DNA from: Carnegiea gigantea
Lineage: Eukaryota > Streptophyta > Magnoliopsida > Caryophyllales > Cactaceae
Direction: 5' to 3'
Length of the DNA: 64,000 bases
Assembly (NCBI GenBank): GCA_029747015.1
Contig: JAKOGI010000416.1
Span: 482,001 to 546,000 of the forward strand
Of the stretch, positions 44,180-54,908 are shown piece after piece. The notes under the pieces were generated by a model, which was given only the letters and a program-made list of their open reading frames with translations, had not been told where the DNA came from and ran no database searches. Each line of letters opens with the position of its first letter. The first letter of the stretch is position 1. A program made the translations under genes and the position numbers.

Positions 44180-47100
44180 TCAAAAATAAGCAAACATAAT
44201 TGTTTTTTTATGTCTCTTCATTAACAGCAACCCAATTTGTTGGATTTCTATAATTATCATCATCCGAAATATTTATAGGCATGGACTGGGGGTAAAGTTC
44301 TTCGTCAACTTCCACTGACCCTAAAAGGTAGGCGTCCCTTGGTTTCACCCTAATGACATGCTCCTAGCCTTTATCATTCTCATCACCAATATAAAACACC
44401 TATTGTGCTTGAGATGATAAAATATATGGATCACCTTTTAAAGCTCGTCCTTCATGTATCTTGTGTGAGAAATTCACAAGAGTGAGCCCTCTTCTGTCCT
44501 TCTTCAATCCCTGGGGGTTCACATTTACCCAATCACATCGGAATAACACAACCTTACACTCTGAATAATAATCCAACTCAATGATGTCATTGATTTTTGA
44601 TAATAAGTTTTTCCTTCAGCTTCCACCATAACACCAAAATTTTGGATTTTTTTCCCCTTGTCTCTACGTTGAGTATGAAAACAATATTTATTAATAATGA
44701 ATGCACTCATTCTCTTGCTAACTGAGTTTGGGCGATGGGCTACAGTTGTAAAACATCTCCATTCTGGATCATCGTTTTCCATATTTGATACCTATATTAA
44801 ATATTAAAACTCATTAGAAGAATTGGATAAGGGTAAAATAGTAATGCCTAACCTACAGGCCATAGTGGAGGTACCCTTTCTTGTAACCAGTTAGGAAATT
44901 CTTCAACCAACCACTTTTGCTTTACCCTAGCACTTGTTTCGCGAGGATAAGAGGTCATGCATTCATTGAAGAATAGCCTAAAATTGATCAATGTATTATT
45001 CAATATTACATGCTATTGAATAATAAATTTACTTATAGGTTGATCATTATTACCACCGTTGATATTGATCAATTCCATCAAGATGGAGCAGCACATATCG
45101 ATGAGCTTGTTTAAGGCTTAGTTCATCTAATTTGATTACTTCCATCGCTCCTTTTGATCGCCCACCAGTGTCAAATAAATACATATCCTTATTGGGATGG
45201 CTATCATCATTCCTTTATGGATGGTTGAAAACCGTTTCCACCCCTTGATAGTACATTGAGCAAAAAGTTATGCACTCTTGTGCAATATATCCTTCCACCA
45301 TTGACCCCTCAGCTTACGCTCTATTACGAACAAGTGCTTTCAAGTGTGCCAAAAACCTACAGTAATTGACAAATCAATATAAAATTACAACTAAATATAG
45401 AAAAAGTATGTACTTAAGTGTAAATTAAAAGTGTCAATTCTAACCTTTCAATTGGGTATATCCACCTGTATAGCACTGGCCCTCCGAGCTTTGCTTGTTC
45501 GGTTAAGTACACAATTAGATGCACTATGATAGTAGAAAAACTGAGAGGAAATAATTTTTCATTGGACACAATGTCACAACTACATTAGCTCCAAGTTCAT
45601 CTAATTTCTCTACAGGCAACTTCTTCGCACATAATTCCTTGAAAAATGTTAATAGTAATAATATAAGGTCAACAACATATGAATCTTTGGCTAGTCTTAA
45701 GGCAATAGGAAGCAATCTTGCATTAAAATATGACAATCATGGCTCTTAAGATTGAATAGCTTATGCTCTTTTAAATTAACGCATAGAGAGATGTTACTTG
45801 CATATCCATCAGGAACACTTAAATGCTTTAAGACACTTAATAATCGTGTCTTTTCTTCAGATGACAAAGTATAAGGAGCAGGACGGAGTTCATACTTACC
45901 ATTAAGCAATACAATAGGATGGAGTTCTCGCCTTATTTTCTACACTTTAAGATCTTTCCGAGCCTTAAAATTCTCCTTAGATTTCCCATCGAGATTCAAT
46001 AAAGTCCCAAGCAAGTTGTCACGAATGTTCTTCTCAATATGCATCACATCCAAATTATGGCGAAGTTTATTATACTCCCAGTATGGCAAATTAAAGAAGA
46101 TACTCCTTTTTTTCCAAATTTGTTGTTCATCTTTTTCATCAACCTCTGTAGTTTGATTTCCACCTTTACCATATGTAAATGTAGTACCCTCTAAGTAAGC
46201 AAGAATAGCACTTTCACTTATAGGCTTAGGTGCAAAATCACAATCAACACTCCCGTCAGACCCAGCAGCATCATATCGAAAAGGGTGGTTTGTGGGCTGT
46301 CATCTTCTGTGACCCATGTAACAAAAATTATGCCCATTTTCCAACCACATTGACTGTGTACCTTCAGCACAAGTTGGACATGCAAAGCGACTCTTTGTCC
46401 CCCACCCAGACAAATTAGCATATGCAGGAAAGTCATTAGTGGTAGAATGAAGAGCCCCCTGCAACTTAAAGTGCGTCATGGTGTATGCATTGAATGCATC
46501 TACCCCTTCCCGTAGTTGCGACAACCCTTTGATAAGAGGTTGAAGGTATACATCAATATCCATGCCAGGTGCCCTTTCACCTGGGATGATCATAGATAAA
46601 ATAATGGAGGGTTATTTCATACAGAGCCATGGGGGAAGGTTATAGGGGATTAGCAATACAGGCCAAGTGCTATGAGTACTACTCATAACATAAAAAGGAT
46701 TAAACCCATCACTTGCAAGACCTAATCTGACATTTCGTGGATCAGCCACAAGATGTGGATATTTCTCATCAAACTCTTCCCACGCCTTTGCATCAACTGG
46801 ATGCCTCAGGACTCCATCCTTTACCCTATGTTCGTGATGCCAAACCATGTTTTCTGCTATTTTGGATGACTTGTACATCCAAAGTAGCCTAGAAAAAAGG
46901 GGAAAATAGCATAAAACCTTGTTTGGCAATTTTTTATCCTTGTCCTTCCATCGTGAAGTGTGACACTTGTCACACTCATCTTGATTTTCTCTGCCATCCC
47001 AGTACAAGATACAATCATTAGGACGAGCATGGATTTTTTCATAGTGAAGTCCGAAATCTTTGGTCGACTATTTACATTTACCCCATGAGGATGGAAAAGG

Positions 47101-47760
47101 ATCAATTTGAGAGAATACACTGGCTAAAAGCTGAGGTAGCATATCAAATGACTTAATAGATCATCCATACATGGATTTTCAATGGAATAAGTGCAAAAGG
47201 AAAGACAATTTAGAAAACTGTGACACTGGATATAATTGTTGTTCAGCTTGCTCCAGTAACTATCTATACCCCGCATCTTCACATTGTCCTGCCTTACTCC
47301 TTACATAATTAGAACCAAGCTCATCATCGAATTCATCATACTCCGCAACCATAAGATCTCCAACATTATGCATATCAGCATCATCCTAAATACATCCTTG
47401 CTTATTTAGCCCAAAAATGTCGTTTAACAATCCCTCAGTATTAATGTCACCTAAATAGCTAGCATCGGTGTTGGTGTCTATGCGGCTTCTAGTATAGGGT
47501 ATTGAAGAAGGTGATTGATGAGAAATTGTCTGTCCATGATGCACCCAATCAATGTAGCTTGGCAAAAATTCATAAAACATAAGATGATATGTCACAACAT
47601 TTCTATCAAACCAACATTTTCGTCTAAGCTTGCACTGATTACATGGGCAAAGTATAACGCTACTTCCCTCAGCGTTAGCAAATGCAAAATCTAAAAATCT
47701 TTCAATACTAGCTGTGTATTTTCTAGATCTCCTATCCTTATTAATCCAACTTTTTTCCAT
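44180..47760 (-). pseudogene. TNPD-like transposase (Transposase_21) gene of CACTA-2
   Basis: The catalytic transposase type of plant CACTA elements. It starts MEKSWINKDRRSRKYTASIE at 47760. Residues 1-90 match the transposase-associated domain with CPCNQCKLRRKC and the YIDWVHHG end. Next, from 47010, YWDGRENQDECDKCHTSRWK, VLCYFPLFSRLLWMYKSS, LASDGFNPFYVMSSTHSTWP, the IIPGERAPGMDIDVYLQPLI block and RFACPTCAEGT. At 46062-46021 is the family hallmark NLDVMHIEKNIRDN. Then LNGKYELRPAPYTLSSEEK (45905), a DUF4218-like part (45500-45000: YPIERFLAHLK, EGYIAQE) and a DUF4216-like part (44780-44210: VFYIGDENDKG near 44400). In-frame stops after LCMK (46612), GHRR (46300) and later, plus shifts near 47120 and 45700, kill it. 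Confidence 0.8.
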
Positions 47761-49148
47761 TTGTAAGAATACAAATAGTAACCTAAATAGATAAAATTTG
47801 AATTAGTAACATTTACACATATCATACATGAAAGGGATAATATGTTATCATAACTAGATGAGAAGGAGTGCATTAATTGCAAGCACTTAATACCCCAATT
47901 GCAATACATGTCTTTAGTTGATAGTTCAAACATGGGAAAAACATTGTTTATTTTTCATGAGTACGTACTTTTTCACTTAAAGAGAAAAAAAAAATTAAAT
48001 AGAGGAATGAAGGTAGTGGATGAATGTGAATTTTCAAGGATACAACTTGAGTAAAAGAGCAAGTTCTGAAAATGGATTTAATAAGATCATTTCATATATG
48101 AAATGGATGAGTTTCTTTTATTTAAAATTTAGAAGTAGACTAAGCACATTATAATGGCAAGATAGACAAATTACATTTAGAGATTGAATAAGCTGTTACA
48201 TTATCCGAAGTTAAGTAAACACGATAAATACTAATCCATGAGCTTTGTTTAATAAAGTTGAGGTAAAATGCAACTAAGCAATTTTTTCTATTCAATGAAG
48301 ATTATAATAAATTCAAAAACTTAGAGAAGATATATATGTACAATTCTTGATGGATTGCGCATTGTATATCAACATTATATAATAAATTCGAAAAGTTAGA
48401 GAAGCTCTTCAACAATACTGAGTTTGAAAAGTTAGAGAGCCTCTTCAACAATAGGAGCGATAAAACATAAAAAACCCAATAAAATAAAAACTAAGAACCT
48501 TATCATCTTCTTCCAATCTTCTCAGTTCCCAAGCATCCAGCCCACCATTGACATAGCCTTTCTCACTCATTACAATCATCACTCTCACTCTAACTTCTAT
48601 ATCAAAAAAACTTTCAGCTTTCAAGAATGGTCAAAAATCAACAAAAAAGAAAAAAACGTGGTTCACAAACGTTGCCGCTTTGCCCCAGAATTGGCCAAAA
48701 ATCAAGGTTTGAGCTGAATTTTCATAAGACTCCAAATATTGATTTCTCCTATCCAAATGTTTAAAAACATTGGTTACTTTTCATAAATAGCTTTTATAGA
48801 AGCTATTTCTTACAAATAGTTAAAGCATTCCACCAAATTTATACTATACCATTTTTTCGAATTTAAGGTTTTCAGCTGACAGTCACAAACTCATAGTACA
48901 TAAGGTTTTGCCCAAAAAATAGAAGCAGATAAGTACTAACCCTAACCCCTGACATATGCGATCATGCATAATACGGCTTCAAAGATGGAGGATGAGAAGG
49001 GGCAATTAGCATTGCAGGTCCAATCAAATACATATATTCAAATTGAGAAATAAGAGTGTTAGTTAACATATTTGCAACATGCTTCCTTTTCAACTCACAC
49101 ACATGATACACTCAGAAACTCATGCTAAACTCTCTCAAGCTAGTGTTG

Positions 49149-49200
49149 GTTAACACTTAATTATGCAAATTTAAGTTAACACTTAATTATGCAAATTTAA
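49149..49200. repeat. Perfect 26-bp duplication
   Basis: Two identical adjacent copies of a 26-bp unit beginning GTTAACACTTAATTATG at 49149 and 49175. Exact identity points to a recent slip or unequal exchange. Confidence 0.95.
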
Positions 49201-50032
49201 GTATGAACAATAACATCTATTAACAATGCATAGCAGAAAATCCATGCATATATTCAGGGGTTTATAAGGGGAAGAAAACAGGCCATACCCTCAACTGGAG
49301 GAACGTGAGGCAATTACGTCCTCAAAGCCAGCGACTTCAAGCCTCTCCACCAAAATTAAGTGCCCACACCTGAAAAGCAACATAAAAACATAATGTTTTA
49401 CACACAAATACTATACTTAAAAAGCACAATTAATACTACTATAGACACAAAGGGTAAGGGGGACACATCACCATTGTAATCACAATCCAATTAAGTATAC
49501 GTCCTACTAGCAATTCTTATTTAACTCAATATTAAATAAAAATAGGAGAGCTTCCCCCCTGCCCCCCAAAAAGGTGATCTTATTAAGATTTTAAACTCCC
49601 ATCAACTGCTCTACAGAACACTGATCTTCATTCTCAAATCTACATAACACTATAACTAGAAAAGGGAACACTGGTCTTCATTCTCAAAAAGTTATCAAGA
49701 GAAGGAAGACAATTTAATACCCCTTACACCCAACCATCTACAGACACTACAAATTAAGATTAGGTGATCTGATTTATAAATAAAAAAGATATTCAAATCA
49801 GTTATGACTTCCATCAACTGCTCTTCATTCTCAAATCACTAAAACAGGGGGGAAAAAGGCACAAGAAAAAAGAACTTCAAATAATGATCAATTTGTTGTA
49901 TGACGCTGCCCTACTCCCAAAATATGTTCTATAATAATCATCGATTTGCTCACAATCATCCTAATAAACCACATCCATTCCACAATCTACCTATTGAAAC
50001 ACACTGGCAGCAAATTGAAGACCCCATCCCGG

Positions 50033-50395
50033 AGCACACATACTCCCTTGAAGCCCTCAAACCCTTTTTCAAGAGCACACCATAAACCCACATCGATTTT
50101 GCATCCAACCAAATTTACATCGATTCTGCAATAATCTACTTAATTTACATCGATTCTGTATACCATAAACCACATCCAAGAGCACACATACTCCCTTGAA
50201 GCCCTCAAACCCTTTTTCAAGAGCACACTATAAACCCACATCGATTCTGTATCCCAACCAAATTTACATCGATTCTGCATTAATCTACTTAATTTACATT
50301 GATTCTGCATACCATAAACCACATCCAAGAGCAGACATACTCCCTTGAAGCCTAAAACCCTTTTTCAAGCATCCCAACCAAATTTCTACAATCTA
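50033..50395. repeat. Tandem array of 148-bp units in CACTA-2
   Basis: AGCASACATACTCCCTTGAA starts units at 50033, 50181 and 50330, spacing 148 and 149 bp, the third unit partial. Within each unit ACATCGATTCTG recurs up to three times, so there is a shorter nested repeat. A 35-bp segment with TTGAAACACACTGG occurs just left (about 49993) and just right (about 50453) of the array. Confidence 0.85.
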
Positions 50396-50659
50396 AAACA
50401 AAGCATCCTAATAACGGTTGGGCTATGAGAAAAATTTTGCAAACTACCTGTTGAAACACACTGGTAGCAAATTGAAGACCCCCCAACAATCCCAAAAATC
50501 TTTGTGCACAAAACCCACAAAAATCTGAACAATAGAAAACGTAAAACCCAGATACACAATAAACCAGCAAACCCTTCAAAGTCTGCATTTCAAATCCAGT
50601 CCATTGCATCTTGAATTGTCCTTCAATTGCAAACACTGATTATGGCTAGAGAGACATAC

Positions 50660-50787
50660 CTAATAACCAAATAGGTGTTGATGACCAGAAATTGGCTGTT
50701 CGTGTTCACCCAATCTTGAATCCATGCGTTGACAAACCGTTTCTGGGCAAATGAGCCTCCAGCAGTTCCCAATTTGATGGTCTTCAT
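50660..50787 (-). other. Possible first exon of CACTA-2
   Basis: The minus-strand ATG at 50787 opens a frame MKTIKLGTAGGSFAQKRFVN continuing WIQDWVNTNSQFLVINTY and reaching a good splice donor TTAG/GTATGT at 50660. Upstream is a pyrimidine-rich, leader-like region. It has more normal coding composition than its surroundings. It may be the real 5' exon of the TNPD-like gene or a captured host piece; I do not recognise the peptide. Confidence 0.4.
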
Positions 50788-50929
50788 GCGTGAGAGTTGA
50801 GAGAGAAGTGATTAGGCTTCAGGGTCGAGCAAGCGAAAAGGGCATGTTTTGGCGGTGAAAATGAAAATAGTACAAGACAAAGCCCGCCCTTTGTTCTTTA
50901 TTTACTTGATTTTTTTAAATACAAATCTT

Positions 50930-51217
50930 CACTTGGTTAATTAGAAAAGCATGTCATTAAAATTTTAATTATTCAAATAAATGGGGTCTCCACACTTAAT
51001 ATGTGTGGGAGTTAAGTGTATCTTAAGGTGATAAATTACGACCCTTAATATGTGTGAGTACATGTTTTTAAGATACTCCAACCCTTGTATGAGTGGGTAT
51101 ATTTTTCCACTTTTTGTGTGGAAACAGTTCTGAATACTTAATTCCCTTATTTTTTTGCACCGCACTTAATTATGTGTAGTTAGATAAGTGAGGAAGTATG
51201 CCATTTTTTTTGTAGTG
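50930..51217 (-). repeat. CACTA-2 5' terminus and subterminal motifs
   Basis: ACTTAATATGTGTG recurs at about 50994 and 51041, with further TTAATTATGTGTAG near 51167. The terminus TTTTTTTTGTAGTG ends at 51217. The motifs differ from those at the other end of the element, which is common in CACTA families. Confidence 0.7.
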
Positions 51218-51594
51218 TTAACCTAAAAATTATTCGGCCTAGTAAAGTATTTCCAAAAAAGCTTATAATAGAATTTATTGGTGGCCTCAGTTTTGCGAAG
51301 TCCAAGTCCACCCATCTATTTTGGGTGACATATTTTATCCAAGGGCATCATAGGGACGCCTCTTTCTATATGAGATTTTTTTCTAAAAGAAGTTTCAATT
51401 AATCATATCGAGATTATTGGACGTAGATTTACGCAATTTAAAACATTGAAACATGTGACAAGGGAGAGGCTCAGGATTATACTGAATTAGAACTACTCCA
51501 CCTGATTTGGAGATGAAATTAGCTTTCCAATTCAACAACTTGCTATTTGCTTTACAAACTAGATCTAAAAATGAAGTGGGTGAAGCCTTCTCGA
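51218..51594 (-). pseudogene. LINE G: RT thumb segment
   Basis: Minus strand from 51594: ASPTSFLDLVCKANSKLLNW with KANFISKSG, then further blocks and CHPK-MGGLGLRKTEATNKF near 51310-51270 with one stop at the dash. This is the standard plant L1 segment from the WKxxxLSxAGR block to WDKICxPKxxGGLGxR. It joins 58034 on one side and 38448 on the other. Confidence 0.75.
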
Positions 51595-54500
51595 TGTAAC
51601 ACCCTAGAATGTTAGCTATTATCTATGATCTATATGATATTGTAAACGAGTAATTTATATGTATATTTTCCGCAATTTTGCTTTAGATACATATATTTGT
51701 TTTAATTTACCGATATTAGGTTTGAGGAACTTTTAGATTACCCAAAAAAAAAGAAAAGAAAAATGGGGGATTTAGATTTTTTTTCCTTTAAATCACGTGA
51801 AACGGGGTAGGGGAGATTTTTGTTTTCAATGCATGTTAGAATGGGGGGTGGGGGTGAATTTATCTCATAAAAGGGGGGGTTCCCCTATTTTTCCTTGAAC
51901 CCCAATCCACGCACAACTAGAGAGACCAAGAGAGGAAGTGAAGAAGAGAAGAAGAAGAAGAACAATAAGAATAAAGAAGAAGAAAGATTAGGGTTTGGAT
52001 TTTTATAGCAAATTAAGGTGAGTAACCTTTACCGTCCTCTAAGTCTTAAAATTGATTAGGGGCAGACGAATTTCATGATTTATAATTGAATTTGAGAAAC
52101 AAATTGAGAATTGCTTTGAATTTGACGTTTTAGGCTTTAGTAGATTGGAATACTAATTTCAATTGTTAGAAATGCACCCCTAAAAATTTTGTATTTTGTT
52201 GTCATTTTGGGATGAAGTGGATGTTGTGAATTGGTGATTATGTTATGAATTCATTCTTGTGCATGCTACACTTTGAATTTTCTGATTGATTACCTATTGG
52301 AAGGACAAGATGGTGGAAAAAGAGGTTGAATTTTCATATCTTACAGATATCTTACTACTGTACAAATTTCTGTGAATTATTGGAGTTGAGACAATCACTG
52401 TAAAGTTTACTGTAGGTTTATTACTATGTTTGAAAATTTTTTGTAATGTTTCGTGAATTTTGGAAGTGTATTTTATGAGCTATGAAGTTTTGATTGAGAT
52501 TGCCCTGGTAATTAGTGCATAATTTCAGATAATGTTTTAATTTCTGTAAAATATTGGATTGATGAAAAATTATAAAAATTGTACTATGGAATATACATGT
52601 TATTTGTCAATCTAATGTAAATTTTCATGTATTTTGAATGTGTAGTTTGTGAGTTATGAAGTTTTGATTGAAACTACTTTGTTTTAGTGCATGATTTTGG
52701 CTTTTTTTAAACATTTTTAGGAGTTATCTTCTTGGTGAAAAATTATAAAACTTTTGCTATATATTCTCTATGATACTTGGCTATTTTTTGTGAATTTTCA
52801 TGAATTCTTGATGTGCATCTTATGATTTATAGATTTTGGATTGAAATTTCCCTATTTTAATGTACATCTTTGGGTATTGTTTTAATTTTTGTTGAGGATT
52901 TTGTAAGAGGAAAATTATGAAAAATATATGGTATATTATTTATAAATTTTCAATGTTTCTACAAAGTCTCGTGAATGTTGGAAATGAGGTCTTTGAGTTA
53001 TGAATTTCTAAGTAAAACAATCATATTTAGTGTAATTATGGGTTGTTGGTGTGCGTACACTATAGGTTGATCATGTGGCGGTTGATGTTGAGCTTTAAGA
53101 ATAGTGAGGCATATTTGTGGGGTAATAAAAATTTGTAAAAATCATTTAGGGTGGAATTACGTTTACTTTTGACTATATTTTTGTTAAAATTGTGAAACTA
53201 AGCTTCCTTGTCAAATCAGAATGTGATTATATGAGTTATACGATTTTATTAGGTTTTGTTTTTAGGGAAAGAGGTTTATCTGAGGCTGTTACATTGTATT
53301 CTAGAGCTATGACTATAGTAGTAACTGTCATTATATTTAGGTCACCCAGTCGAAGAGGTTCTAACTAATCCTATGGGATATGAATGTCAGCCTCTTGTGT
53401 TATGTTGCTCATGTGGGTCCTTTGTAAGTAACGATGGTTTCCACCTGAGCTTGCTGGGATGCGAATGTGACTTCATCGTTTATGTTTGTGGGCAGTTCGT
53501 CCTCTAGAGTGAGGGTACCTTGATGGTTCCATATAACTGAGTTGTAGCTGATCCACCAGTGGTTGGTACCATCTGAATGAGTTGTGGCTGAGCCACCAGG
53601 AAACCCTTATGTTGTGATAGTTCTTTGTGTAGGCCATAAGTTGATTTCTCCTAAACTAAAATTTTTGATTAACCTAAGAATATATGATGTGTTATGAAAT
53701 TTTGTTTTTTGCTTCGATTTGGATTTAGGATTTGGTTTTGGATTTGAAGGAGCATTCAGGATATCTATGAGACTGTGAATGATTTTGAAGTATCTTTGTG
53801 ATTGATAAATATATTTAAAGAAATATACTTTTATGTGTGTCAAGTATGGTTATGGTGGGTCACTAGCTTCATTTGCAGACTTTGTTTTCTTTTGTACTCT
53901 AGTGAGGACTCGGACAAAAGACATAGTTGGTATGGGATGGTCATGTTTAGTTTAGTGAATAGACTAACAGCATAGTTTGCTTAGGGACTTAAGTAAAAAT
54001 GAGGGTCCTTAAATTGTAACCTGGTATGAGACAGGTATGACTAAATTAACTAATTACCCATCTCATAACATATGTGTGCGTGTATTTTGTGATGTTTATC
54101 AGTCTGATATATATAAAGGATACAAATTTAATTCTAAAGCTTGAACACATTCTTACATCGCCCTTTATATGTTATATGCTATGTTCTATTTCTATGTCAC
54201 ATGATATGTGTGCTATGTGATTATGTGTTAATCAGTTCACGTGCAAAGTGTAATAGCGGGGAAAGTAATGGTTATTCGCGGGCTCTGGAAGCTCATGAGC
54301 TCACCATTCTATAGGTTCTTTGAAGCAGAAAGGGACCACATGACCTTCAAGAAAGCTAGCTCGATGTGAAATCATTTTGGGCATATATGATGAAGCTGGG
54401 AATGCGAACCTTGTTATGGGTATATATAATAGATTATGTTTATTAATTGCATTATGAATGCATTATGCATGTAAGTATGTAAGTTTGCTCTGGATTTGCT

Positions 54501-54690
54501 CTAGATATATATGTAAATGCATGCTTTCAAATCACCTTGTTGATTTTAACTAAATTCCAGTCAAGGATTCCACTGTGCTCGTCTTCTAATAAGTTAGTTA
54601 TGGTTAAGAGGCATAGAGAGCCTTATGGGTGCTCCTAATCAAACATCCATAGCGGTGATGCACCTGCACCGTTTTGGGCAAGGCATTACA
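51595..54690 (+). repeat. 5' LTR of element E
   Basis: About 3.1 kb, TGTAACACCC to AGGCATTACA. It contains an AG-rich GAAGAAGAAG tract at 51930-51985 and a long T/A-rich stretch with repeated TGAATTTT-like segments (52200-53000). No coding. Confidence 0.85.
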
Positions 54691-54694
54691 AAAG

Positions 54695-54708
54695 TGGTAT
54701 TAAAGGAG
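54695..54708 (+). other. Primer-binding site of element E
   Basis: TGGTATTAAAGGAG, four bases after the LTR; the first six bases match the initiator-Met type and the rest is decayed. Confidence 0.55.
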
Positions 54709-54895
54709 TAATCTTGCGACCACTAACTTGTAGGGCTTGTGTATGCATGTGATTGATTATCTGTTTGATTTATAATATGTGATTATGTGTATTACGTGTG
54801 ACATGCATGACCTTGATTTGCAACGTCATTTTGTTTGACATGGAACTTGAGATTAGAAAATTGGTAAGTCAAGTTATGAGGACAAAACTTTTTGT

Positions 54896-54908
54896 TAGGG
54901 GTAAAGGA
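54896..54908 (+). other. Polypurine tract of element E
   Basis: TAGGGGTAAAGGA directly before the 3' LTR. Confidence 0.65.

Larger units (their letters stand above)
47770..50660 (-). other. Leader/intron region of CACTA-2 upstream of the TNPD-like gene
   Basis: AT-rich, non-coding, and the site of two repeat arrays. Frames on the minus strand between 49950 and 50640 are low-complexity and show no motif. I read it as a long first intron or 5' leader between the exon at 50660-50787 and the gene at 47760. Confidence 0.4.
38449..51217 (-). mobile_element. CACTA-2: near-complete 12.8-kb CACTA transposon with both transposase-type genes
   Basis: Ends are CACTATAGGAAATGG at 38449 and, reading in from 51217 on the minus strand, CACTACAAAAAAAATGGC. 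Perfect 3-bp duplication TTA at 38446-38448 and 51218-51220. In the element's own direction (right to left) come a 5' subterminal region, a leader with repeats, a TNPD-like gene, a TNPA-like gene and a 3' subterminal region with inverted motifs. It inserted between the RT thumb and zinc-binding part of LINE G. Both genes carry stops, so it cannot move on its own now. Confidence 0.9.
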
